From positions 1-7,410 of the forward strand of contig JACQYU010000086.1 of the NCBI GenBank assembly GCA_016208065.1: a stretch of DNA of 7,410 bases, read 5' to 3'. The translations under genes were made by a program, and so were the position numbers. Every line of letters begins with the position of its first letter. Positions within the stretch are counted from its first letter, which is position 1. Shown one piece after another: positions 1 through 5,045 of this stretch. The notes beneath the pieces are model-generated. The model saw nothing but the letters and a program-made list of their open reading frames with translations, was not told where the DNA came from and did no database searches. Source of the stretch: Candidatus Falkowiibacteriota bacterium. GTDB lineage: Bacteria; Patescibacteriota; Patescibacteriia; Patescibacteriales; GWC2-42-12.

Positions 1-42
1 ATTTTAAAAATAAATTTTAACTGAAACAAACAGCACAAAAAA

Positions 43-49
43 GGGGGGG
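43..49 (+). promoter_or_regulatory. G-rich ribosome binding site of the small ORF at 54
   Basis: Seven consecutive G residues preceded by AA lie four bases before the ATG at 54. This fits pairing with the CCUCC of the 16S 3' end and decides the start codon. It is the only strong Shine-Dalgarno-like site in the window: rpsF, ssb, rpsR, efp and recA have AT-rich, SD-poor upstream regions. The run is also a homopolymer, so its exact length could carry a sequencing error. Confidence 0.7.
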
Positions 50-53
50 ATAA

Positions 54-290
54 ATGAAAGAAGGTAAAACGATTCAAAAAGAATTGAAAAGCATGATAAT
101 GCTCGTTGAAGATGAAAGAACAGATAATGGTAATTTAATTATCAATGTTTTTGGAGATTGCGCTACTATAAGAGCGCAAGATCAAAAACATTTTCTCGTC
201 GGGATTGCTTGGTTAAAAGAGAGGGGGTTCGAAAAAATCATTGGAACAAGCATGAACGGACACTTCGGAGCATTGCTGGAAATTGAGTAA
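54..290 (+). CDS. Small hypothetical protein (78 aa)
   Basis: I do not recognise this protein. It is 78 residues, probably cytoplasmic, with no signal peptide and no membrane segment. A charged N-terminus (about residues 1-23) is followed by an apparent strand-rich stretch (LIINVFGDCATI, about 28-39), a probable helix (HFLVGIAWLKERGF) and a C-terminal IIGTSMNGHFGALLEIE segment, suggesting a compact alpha/beta fold. One cysteine is present. The start is supported by the poly-G ribosome binding site four bases upstream, and the gene ends 18 bases before a strong hairpin terminator. That makes it a real, separately terminated transcript and not a chance ORF. It converges with the methyltransferase gene on the other strand. 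Its promoter is not visible in the 53 upstream bases, so it may be the last gene of an operon outside the window. Confidence 0.75.
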   Translation: MKEGKTIQKELKSMIMLVEDERTDNGNLIINVFGDCATIRAQDQKHFLVGIAWLKERGFEKIIGTSMNGHFGALLEIE

Positions 291-308
291 CGTTAAAAAC
301 AAAACTCC

Positions 309-350
309 AAGGCGGAAAATCTGCAACCCAGATTTCCGCCTTATTTTTTT
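309..350 (+). terminator. Intrinsic terminator after the small ORF
   Basis: The arms at 309-323 (AAGGCGGAAAATCTG) and 329-342 pair almost perfectly, with one bulged A and a five-base loop. A run of seven T follows at 344-350. This is a classic Rho-independent terminator for the plus strand. On the minus strand the same stem is followed by a looser T-rich stretch (GTTTTGTTTTT), so it may also stop the facing methyltransferase transcript, whose stop codon lies at 358. Confidence 0.88.
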
Positions 351-357
351 AAGCTGT

Positions 358-1593
358 TTAATTAATTTTTTCCAGTATAACAATCTCCCGCCAAACCTTC
401 TGCTCTTCCCGGCCGTAAACTATGGTGTTTCTGGCGGTTAATTTTATAAAAATATTTTTTTGCAGATTTTCCGGAATAGGATTGATGATTTTAAGGCCAT
501 TAAGGTTTGGATGGATAGTTTTTTCTGAAATAGACATCCGTGAGATTGCTTCGCTCCCTCCGGTCGCTCGCAATGACAGGGGTATTTTCTGAAACACCGG
601 CCAGACCATAATAATTTTGCCATTCGGCTTTAAAGTTTTATTAAATTCGTGCAAACTTTCAGAATATAATTTTTCCAATTCAAGTTTGATTTTTTTAATC
701 TCAATTTTGCCTCGCTGCGGCCCTAAATAAGGTTCGGTGATAATAGCGTCAATTGAATTTGGCTGAATTTGTTTTGAAATTTGCGTCGCGTCAGAATGAA
801 AAAGTTTAAAGCTTAAAGCAGAAAGTTTAAAGTTTGATTGAATCCATGTAGCGTTGGTTTTTGTATTTTGCAGAGCTTTTTCTGAAATGTCCGATCCGAT
901 AATTCGGCCATAGTCCATAAGCAGGGCTTCGGTAATAATCGTGCCTGAACCGCAAAACGGATCCAGAATAGTTTTGTCCGTATCAGCGCCGGATAAATTT
1001 ATCATAATTTGCGCCAGTTTTGGCGGCAGCATGCCGGAATAGTCGTCGCGGGCCGGCCGGCCGTAATCGCGAAATGACAATTCTTTAAACGGCTGTACGG
1101 CCAGGGTTTTTCCCAAAAATAATTTTTTATTAAATTCAATCATGACGATTTCAGCGCCTCTGTCGGTAACTAATTTGTTTTGCTCCACCACTACGCTGGA
1201 TAAAGTCGGCTCGCGGCTTATTACCCAGCGGCTGTTTATGCCCGATTGTTTAAGCAATTTTTTAAATTCCATGCCTAAGACTTTAAGATTAATTTTAGTC
1301 TTGCCATAAAAAGAAATGCCAAAATTAAATTTTGTTTCAATTTTTTCCGGCTGGCCGAAGGCAGAGATGGCTTTTAAAATATCTTTAGCGACAAGCGAGT
1401 CTAGCTCATTATGAATCAAGCCGAATTTTATGACGCCGCCGATTTTTTTAATAATCTTAGCCTTTATTTCATAATCAATTTCTAGGATCGCGATATTTTT
1501 TTGAATCAGAGAAAACTTGCCATGGCTAAAAATAGCCGCTAATTCGGCTAAAGATAAAGTTGGATTACTGCCTAAAATGAAAAAATATCGCAT
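358..1593 (-). CDS. TRM11/Trm-G10-like THUMP methyltransferase, putative tRNA guanine-N2 methyltransferase
   Basis: This is a predicted S-adenosylmethionine-dependent RNA methyltransferase of the UPF0020/TRM11 type (411 aa). By family it should modify tRNA, probably guanosine in the D-arm, but the substrate is inferred. Residues about 1-165 form a divergent N-terminal and THUMP-like region. A characteristic RDYGRPARDDYSGMLPP segment (175-191) precedes the Rossmann catalytic domain. SAM motif I is DPFCGSGTI (211-219), an acidic post-I motif is GSD (233-235), and motif IV is TEPYLGP (286-292) in place of the usual D/N-P-P-Y. Residues about 339-351 (LSLRATGGSEAIS) are encoded by a dispersed palindromic repeat at 542-577 inserted in frame. 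The C-terminus (YGREEQKVWREI) looks intact, so the gene appears functional. A second in-frame direct repeat underlies FKLSALSFKL (256-264 region). The ATG at 1593 opens a good N-terminus (MRYFFILGSNP). No clear SD is present. It is transcribed alone, divergent from rpsF. Confidence 0.85.
   Translation of the reverse strand: MRYFFILGSNPTLSLAELAAIFSHGKFSLIQKNIAILEIDYEIKAKIIKKIGGVIKFGLIHNELDSLVAKDILKAISAFGQPEKIETKFNFGISFYGKTKINLKVLGMEFKKLLKQSGINSRWVISREPTLSSVVVEQNKLVTDRGAEIVMIEFNKKLFLGKTLAVQPFKELSFRDYGRPARDDYSGMLPPKLAQIMINLSGADTDKTILDPFCGSGTIITEALLMDYGRIIGSDISEKALQNTKTNATWIQSNFKLSALSFKLFHSDATQISKQIQPNSIDAIITEPYLGPQRGKIEIKKIKLELEKLYSESLHEFNKTLKPNGKIIMVWPVFQKIPLSLRATGGSEAISRMSISEKTIHPNLNGLKIINPIPENLQKNIFIKLTARNTIVYGREEQKVWREIVILEKIN
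542..577 (-). repeat. Dispersed palindromic repeat, copy 1, in frame inside the methyltransferase gene
   Basis: On the minus strand this 36-bp unit starts GTCATTGCGAGC and ends AGCGAAGCAATCTC, with a variable middle. The same ends occur at 6219-6254 (also 36 bp) and 6307-6351 (45 bp). It is translated as LSLRATGGSEAIS within the methyltransferase. From general knowledge, GTCATTGCGAG...GAAGCAATCTC palindromes are dispersed in many environmental bacterial genomes and resemble REP/RPE-type elements. The copy number in this genome is unknown. Confidence 0.85.
801..832. repeat. In-frame direct repeat within the methyltransferase gene
   Basis: The 11-mer AAAGTTTAAAG occurs at 801-811 and again at 822-832, a 21-base period that equals seven codons. 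On the coding strand it gives the partly repeated peptide FKLSALSFKL, between the post-I motif and the motif IV strand of the Rossmann domain. It looks like a small tandem expansion in a surface loop and keeps the frame. Confidence 0.6.
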
Positions 1594-1626
1594 ATTTATT
1601 TAAACCTTAGCATAAGAATTTAAGGC

Positions 1627-1655
1627 TTGCAATTTTTTTTAACTCATGATAGTAT
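1627..1655 (+). promoter_or_regulatory. Candidate rpsF promoter
   Basis: TTGCAA (1627-1632) is followed after 17 bases by TAGTAT (1650-1655), preceded by TGA, an extended -10 element. The spacer contains eight consecutive T. The predicted transcription start is near 1662, giving a 5' leader of about 140 bases before rpsF. This is a consensus-based inference. Confidence 0.55.
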
Positions 1656-1674
1656 GGAAATACATTTTAATATA

Positions 1675-1794
1675 ACCTTTCCCATATTTAATGGCTTAGG
1701 CCGTTAGATGGCCCTGTTTTTAGGCAGGGTTAAAGGTATTCTCAATAGTCCCATGATTGGCGATTTAAGCCGCGAGAATATCTTGGGATTTTTT
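1675..1794 (+). promoter_or_regulatory. Structured 5' leader of rpsF, possible S6/S18 autoregulatory or attenuator element
   Basis: Several helices can be drawn by eye. ACCTTT (1675-1680) pairs with AAAGGT (1732-1737) and encloses CCAT/ATGG (1682-1685/1691-1694), GGCC/GGCC (1699-1702/1710-1713) and CCCTG/CAGGG (1712-1716/1725-1729). Downstream, TATTCTC (1737-1743) pairs with GAGAATA (1774-1780). TCCCA (1749-1753) can instead pair with TGGGA (1784-1788), which is followed by six T (1789-1794). These last two helices cross, so they are alternatives or form a pseudoknot. Leaders of rpsF operons in other bacteria are known to bind the S6:S18 complex. Whether this is a homologue of that motif I cannot tell. 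Confidence 0.45.
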
Positions 1795-1804
1795 AGTAAA
1801 AATT

Positions 1805-2290
1805 ATGTCAAAAGTAAAATCAGGCGAGACGCCTCACTATGAATTGCTCTATATAATCTCCAATAAATTCAGCGAGGACGAAGTAAAGCCAATCATAGAA
1901 AAAGTTAACTCTTTTATTCTAAATAACCAGGGCAAAATAACCTTGGCTGAAGATTTAGGCAAAAAAAGGCTGGCTTATCCGATAAAAGGTTTTCGCTACG
2001 GTTATTATTTTTTAACCGAATTTGATTTAACCGGAGAAAGTTTAATCAACGTTGATCGCGCTTTACGCATGATGAACGAGGTTTTAAGGCATCAAATTAT
2101 AACCAAAACGGTAAAAACCGCGGAGCAAATCGCCCAGGATAAAAAAATCGCTGAAAAAATCGCCGCCAGGAATATCAAAGAAGAAAAAGAAATTAAAGAA
2201 AAAATCAAAGAAACCGATAAAGAAAAAGTTGACTTAAAAGATTTGGATGAAAAACTTGATAAAATCTTGGAAACAAACGATTTATTATAA
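1805..2290 (+). CDS. rpsF: 30S ribosomal protein S6
   Basis: Ribosomal protein bS6 (161 aa) sits on the platform of the small subunit, where it forms a heterodimer with S18, encoded at 3002. The ferredoxin-like core spans about residues 10-105, with recognisable segments YELLYIISNKFSEDEV, LGKKRLAYPIKGFRYGYY and ALRMMNEVLRHQIITK. A highly charged, Lys/Glu-rich tail of about 55 residues (106-161) follows, ending in DLKDLDEKLDKILE; it is probably helical or coiled coil. The protein is longer than the ~100-135 aa usual in model bacteria. The ATG at 1805 has no SD (upstream is TTTTTTAGTAAAAATT). It heads an S6-SSB-S18-EF-P cluster and is preceded by a strong candidate promoter and a structured leader. 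Confidence 0.96.
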   Translation: MSKVKSGETPHYELLYIISNKFSEDEVKPIIEKVNSFILNNQGKITLAEDLGKKRLAYPIKGFRYGYYFLTEFDLTGESLINVDRALRMMNEVLRHQIITKTVKTAEQIAQDKKIAEKIAARNIKEEKEIKEKIKETDKEKVDLKDLDEKLDKILETNDLL

Positions 2291-2294
2291 AACT

Positions 2295-2323
2295 TTGAAA
2301 ACTTTTTCAAAAAAAGTTTTCAA
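2295..2323. repeat. AT-rich 13-bp hairpin after rpsF
   Basis: TTGAAAACTTTTT (2295-2307) and its exact reverse complement (2311-2323) are separated by three bases, starting four bases after the rpsF stop codon. It lacks a following T run on the plus strand and is almost all A/T. It is therefore at most a weak terminator or an mRNA end/processing structure between rpsF and ssb. Confidence 0.65.
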
Positions 2324-2343
2324 TACTTTCAAAAAATATAAGG

Positions 2344-2402
2344 TATCAAGTTAAAATTTAATAGCGGGCAAAGCCCTACGGCCATTAAATTTTAACTTGA
2401 TA
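2344..2402. repeat. Perfect 19-bp inverted repeat with GC-rich centre
   Basis: The arm TATCAAGTTAAAATTTAAT (2344-2362) is the exact reverse complement of 2384-2402. The 21-base centre holds a second small hairpin, GGGC-AAA-GCCC (2366-2376). There is no T run after it, so it is not a standard terminator. AT-rich perfect arms with a GC-rich core look like a miniature palindromic or MITE-like element, or a strong RNA structure in the rpsF-ssb transcript. The ssb candidate -10 box begins at its right edge. Confidence 0.8.
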
Positions 2403-2406
2403 TAAT
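2398..2406 (+). promoter_or_regulatory. Candidate extended -10 promoter for ssb-rpsR-efp
   Basis: TGATATAAT is a perfect TGN plus TATAAT extended -10 element, with no good -35 at the expected distance (about 2378-2383 reads ACGGCC). It overlaps the right arm of the 19-bp palindrome. Transcription would start near 2413 and give a ~100-base leader to ssb. It is plausible but unproven, and AT-rich DNA gives such matches by chance. Confidence 0.35.
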
Positions 2407-2416
2407 AATTAATTCT

Positions 2417-2455
2417 CCCGTTGCTTTTTATGGCCGGGACCCCCGCTTGTTCGGG
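2417..2455. repeat. Two small GC hairpins in the ssb leader
   Basis: CCCG (2417-2420) can pair with CGGG (2435-2438), and CCCG (2442-2445) with CGGG (2452-2455) around a six-base loop. They are alternatives to each other, since the arms are interchangeable. The local GC-rich stretch stands out in an AT-rich spacer and may be part of the same composite repeat as the 19-bp palindrome just upstream. Function is unknown. Confidence 0.4.
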
Positions 2456-2510
2456 ATAAATTATTTTACGGCCTTTTGCCTTTAGCGGCGAAAGCCTAAG
2501 AAGAAAATTT

Positions 2511-2981
2511 ATGAATTTAAACAAAGCCATGATCATCGGCAATTTAACTCGAGACCCGGAAATAAGGACTACGCCAACCGGGCAGACAGTAGCTTCATTT
2601 TCCGTCGCTACCAATTATGTCTGGACCGACCAGTCGGGCCAGAAGCGCGACAAAGCGGAATTTCATAATATTGTCGCCTGGAGGCGATTGGCTGAAATTT
2701 GCGGGCAATATTTAAAAAAGGGTTCAAAAATTTATCTTGAAGGCAGGATGCAAACTCGCGACTGGGTCGGCCAAGACGGCATTAAACGCTACCGTACGGA
2801 AATTATCGCTGAAAATATGATTATGCTGGATCGCGCCGGCGCCGGCTCGGGCGGTTCATTCAGCCGCCCGGAAGAGCCGCCGATGCCGCAGGAGCCGGTA
2901 ATTGACGTTGAAGAAGCCGTTGGCATGGGCGATGGCAATACCAGCGAAGAAGAAATCAGAGTTGAAAACATACCATTTTAA
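2511..2981 (+). CDS. ssb: Single-stranded DNA-binding protein
   Basis: This 156-aa SSB binds single-stranded DNA in replication, repair and recombination and should work with the RecA encoded nearby. The OB fold covers about residues 1-107: MNLNKAMIIGNLTRDPEIRTTPTGQ opens it, followed by VASFSVATN, EFHNIVAWRRLAEICGQYLKKGSKIYLEGRMQTRDW and a closing TEIIAENMIML. A glycine/proline-rich linker (about 110-145) leads to the acidic tip EEEIRVENIPF. This keeps the terminal I-P-F that SSB partners recognise, although the usual D-D-D-I-P-F acid run is spread out. The ATG at 2511 aligns with typical SSB N-termini; upstream AAGAAG is at best a weak SD. Placement between rpsF and rpsR is the classic bacterial order. 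Confidence 0.96.
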   Translation: MNLNKAMIIGNLTRDPEIRTTPTGQTVASFSVATNYVWTDQSGQKRDKAEFHNIVAWRRLAEICGQYLKKGSKIYLEGRMQTRDWVGQDGIKRYRTEIIAENMIMLDRAGAGSGGSFSRPEEPPMPQEPVIDVEEAVGMGDGNTSEEEIRVENIPF

Positions 2982-3001
2982 TAACGCCTAGAATAATTTA
3001 T

Positions 3002-3223
3002 ATGGAAGAAGCAATCAAAAAAGAAAAACAATGCCATTTTTGCGTTGATAACGTAAAAGATATTGACTATAAAGACGCTAACATGCTGCGCCGTTTCATA
3101 AATTCTTACGGTAAAATTTTACCCAAAAAAAGAACCGGCACCTGCTCAAAGCATCAGCGCAAATTAGCCATTTCCATTAAGCGCGCTCGAGTTATGGCTA
3201 TTTTGCCCTTCATTAATAAATAA
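3002..3223 (+). CDS. rpsR: 30S ribosomal protein S18, cysteine-containing (zinc-type) form
   Basis: Ribosomal protein bS18 (73 aa) is the partner of S6 on the 30S platform. The core DYKDANMLRRFINSYGKILPKKRTGTCSKHQRKLAISIKRARVMAILPF is diagnostic. A CHFC pair (C11, C14) plus C48 and H51 make a putative zinc site, the C+ form of S18; many bacteria have lost these residues. The start ATG at 3002 lies 20 bases after the ssb stop and has no SD, consistent with cotranscription. The length is normal. Confidence 0.96.
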   Translation: MEEAIKKEKQCHFCVDNVKDIDYKDANMLRRFINSYGKILPKKRTGTCSKHQRKLAISIKRARVMAILPFINK

Positions 3224-3238
3224 CAGTTAATCAATTTC

Positions 3239-3796
3239 ATGCTAAGCTTAAATGAAATTAAGATCGGCTCTTTGATTAAAATTGCCGATGAGCCTTACGC
3301 GGTTATAAAAGCCGACCACCATAAAATGGGGCGGGGCGGGGCGGTCTTAAAGACCAAACTAAAAAATTTGCTTAACGGCAATGTTGTAGAAAAAACTTAT
3401 CAAGGCAATGATAAAGCCGAAGAAGCCGAGACCGAAACCAACAAGGCGAATTATTTATACAAAACCGAAAGCGAAGCCTATTTCATGAATAATGAAAGCT
3501 ATGAGCAATTTAGCCTGCCTTTAGAGCAAATTGGCGATAAGCTGAAATTTTTAAAAGAAGGCACTGACGTGGACATATTGTATTTTCAAGGCAATCCGGC
3601 TTCATTGAAATTGCCGATTAAAATTTCTCTTAAGGTGATAAGTTCGCCTCCCGGAGTTAAAGGCAATTCGGCCGGCAATGTTACTAAAATAATTCAGCTT
3701 GAAACCGGAGCCGAAATCAGCGCGCCTATGTTTATAAACGAAGGCGATTTGGTGATAGTAAATACTGATACGGGCGAATATGTGAGTAGAGCGTAA
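3239..3796 (+). CDS. efp: Translation elongation factor P
   Basis: EF-P (185 aa) binds between the ribosomal P and E sites and relieves stalling at consecutive prolines. Domain I is residues about 1-63 (KOW-like, LNEIKIGSLIKIADEPYAVI). Its exposed loop reads HHKMGRGGAVLKTKLKNL, which puts arginine at position 32 where E. coli has the modified Lys34. Domains II and III follow, with LPIKISLKVISSPPGVKGNSAGNVTK close to the EF-P signature and a final FINEGDLVIVNTDTGEYVSRA. The start is 15 bases after rpsR with no SD, so it is probably the last gene of the cluster. A strong terminator follows at once. No modification enzyme (EarP, EpmA, YmfI) is in the window. Confidence 0.96.
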   Translation: MLSLNEIKIGSLIKIADEPYAVIKADHHKMGRGGAVLKTKLKNLLNGNVVEKTYQGNDKAEEAETETNKANYLYKTESEAYFMNNESYEQFSLPLEQIGDKLKFLKEGTDVDILYFQGNPASLKLPIKISLKVISSPPGVKGNSAGNVTKIIQLETGAEISAPMFINEGDLVIVNTDTGEYVSRA

Positions 3797-3803
3797 AAAA
3801 GCA

Positions 3804-3852
3804 ATAGATTAAAAAACAGAGGTTAAATCACCTCTGTTTTTTTGTAATCTAT
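3804..3852. terminator. Bidirectional terminator between efp and recA
   Basis: A stem of 13 bp, AAAAAACAGAGGT (3811-3823) with 3830-3842, encloses a six-base loop and has T runs leaving it on both strands. Outer arms ATAGATTA (3804-3811) and TAATCTAT (3845-3852) extend the symmetry. It ends transcription of the plus-strand efp cluster and of the facing recA gene. Confidence 0.87.
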
Positions 3853-3889
3853 ATGAGCAAGCTCGCTTAAATATTTAAAACAGTTTATT

Positions 3890-4927
3890 TTAAGCTTCAA
3901 CTTCCTTCGCTTCCGCTTCCGATAATATTCTTTTTCTGATTTCTTTCATTAATTTTTTATCGGCGCGTAAAAATCTTTTGGCGTTTTCCCTGCCAACGCC
4001 CAATTTTATGTCGCCGTAGCTATAAGAATTGCCGGATTTATTAACTACATTATAAATTACGCCGGTGTCTAATAAATCGCCGGAGATGGAAATGCCCTCA
4101 TTATACATAATGTCAAATTCGCAGGCTCTAAACGGCGCGGCCACTTTATTTTTTACCACCTTAGCCTTAACTCGGTTGCCGATGATTTTATCGCCTTGCT
4201 TAATCTGGGCCGCTCTTCTTACTTCAATTCTGACCGAAGAATAAAATTTTAAGGCTGTGCCGCCGGTGGTGGTTTCCGGGTTGCCGAAAAAGACGCCTAT
4301 TTTCATTCTAATTTGGTTTATGAAAATTACCACGGTTTTGGTTTTGGAAATCGTGCCGGTTAATTTTCTTAAGGCCTGGCTCATTAGCCTGGCCTGCAGG
4401 CCCATATGAGAATCTCCCATATCGCCTTCAATTTCTTTTTGCGGCACCAAGGCGGCTACCGAATCAACAACTACAACGTCAACCGCGTTAGAGCGGACTA
4501 GGGTTTCCAATATTTCCAAAGCTTGTTCACCGGTATCAGGCTGGCTGATTAGCATTTCTTTGACGTTTATGCCTATTTTCGCCGCGTATTCCGGATCTAA
4601 GGCATGTTCGGCGTCAATAAAAGCGGCGATACCGCCCATCTTTTGCACTTCAGAAATAATATGCTGGGCTAAAGTAGTTTTACCGCTGGCTTCAGGGCCG
4701 AAAATTTCTATAATGCGGCCGCGCGGCACGCCATTTATGCCCAAAGCAATGTCTAAAGATAAGCAACCGGTCGGCACGGCGTCAACATCTGATTTTTTAG
4801 CGTCGCCAAATCTCATGATGGCGCCTTCTCCGTATTTTTCTTTAATTTGGTCTATAGCTGACTGCGCCGCCTGCATTTTTTCTTCATTTTCATTTTTTTC
4901 TTTATCGGTCTTAGTTTTATTGTCCAT
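3890..4927 (-). CDS. recA: Recombinase RecA
   Basis: RecA (345 aa) is the ATP-dependent strand-exchange protein of homologous recombination and the SOS co-protease. The N-terminal helix region [26 protein letters not shown] is followed by the ATPase core: Walker [10 protein letters not shown] (77-85), the [11 protein letters not shown] segment (105-115), Walker [11 protein letters not shown] (151-160), loop L1 near [19 protein letters not shown], and [20 protein letters not shown] containing loop L2 (204-223). The C-terminal domain is short and lacks the long acidic tail of E. coli RecA. The frame is open up to 5053, but I chose the ATG at 4927: it gives a standard N-terminus, whereas the upstream extension has no RecA similarity and covers the candidate promoter. 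There is no SD. It lies downstream of the RodZ-like gene, with a 118-base gap. Confidence 0.97.
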   Translation of the reverse strand: MDNKTKTDKEKNENEEKMQAAQSAIDQIKEKYGEGAIMRFGDAKKSDVDAVPTGCLSLDIALGINGVPRGRIIEIFGPEASGKTTLAQHIISEVQKMGGIAAFIDAEHALDPEYAAKIGINVKEMLISQPDTGEQALEILETLVRSNAVDVVVVDSVAALVPQKEIEGDMGDSHMGLQARLMSQALRKLTGTISKTKTVVIFINQIRMKIGVFFGNPETTTGGTALKFYSSVRIEVRRAAQIKQGDKIIGNRVKAKVVKNKVAAPFRACEFDIMYNEGISISGDLLDTGVIYNVVNKSGNSYSYGDIKLGVGRENAKRFLRADKKLMKEIRKRILSEAEAKEVEA

Positions 4928-4952
4928 ATTAGTTATTTTATAAATTAAAAGA

Positions 4953-4967
4953 GGTTTATAATAAACC
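4953..4967. promoter_or_regulatory. recA: Small palindrome in the recA leader, possible operator
   Basis: GGTTTA (4953-4958) and TAAACC (4962-4967) form a perfect 6-bp inverted repeat around three bases. It lies just downstream of the predicted recA transcription start and 26 bases before its ATG. That is a position where a repressor such as LexA could act, but the sequence is not a known LexA box that I can name. Confidence 0.35.
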
Positions 4968-4981
4968 CCCTTGTTATCTAT

Positions 4982-5010
4982 ATAATAAACTATTTTAAGC
5001 CGGTTGGCAA
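4982..5010 (-). promoter_or_regulatory. recA: Candidate recA promoter
   Basis: Reading the minus strand, TTGCCA (5010-5005) and TATTAT (4987-4982) are separated by exactly 17 bases. Each differs from the sigma-70 consensus at one position. The start would be near 4975, giving a ~48-base leader to the ATG at 4927. This supports independent recA transcription in addition to any read-through from the upstream genes. Confidence 0.6.
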
Positions 5011-5045
5011 TTATGCGCTTTTTTATAAAAGGGGCGATTAGTATG

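Noticed and set aside
521..594. TTTTCTGAAA at 521-530 and 585-594 flanking repeat copy 1, as a target-site duplication
   Set aside because: The two copies are 64 bases apart, which is not a multiple of three. A simple insertion with duplication would have shifted the frame, yet the downstream C-terminus is intact. Such an A/T-rich 10-mer could match by chance.
1594..1632. A minus-strand promoter for the methyltransferase using the palindromic TTGCAA at 1627-1632
   Set aside because: The matching -10 at 17 bases would be TAAGGT, only three of six consensus positions.
1675..1794. tRNA-like or T-box element in the rpsF leader
   Set aside because: I could find no acceptor stem with CCA, no T-loop GTTCRA and no T-box antiterminator sequence.
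2295..2323. Intrinsic terminator after rpsF
   Set aside because: The stem is almost all A/T and is not followed by a T run, so efficient termination is unlikely.
2351..2614. Minus-strand 87-aa ORF across the rpsF-ssb spacer
   Set aside because: It overlaps the start of ssb and is made of palindrome sequence; it has no recognisable domain.
4560..4943. Plus-strand 127-aa ORF opposite recA
   Set aside because: It is a shadow of the conserved recA coding strand, with no family resemblance.
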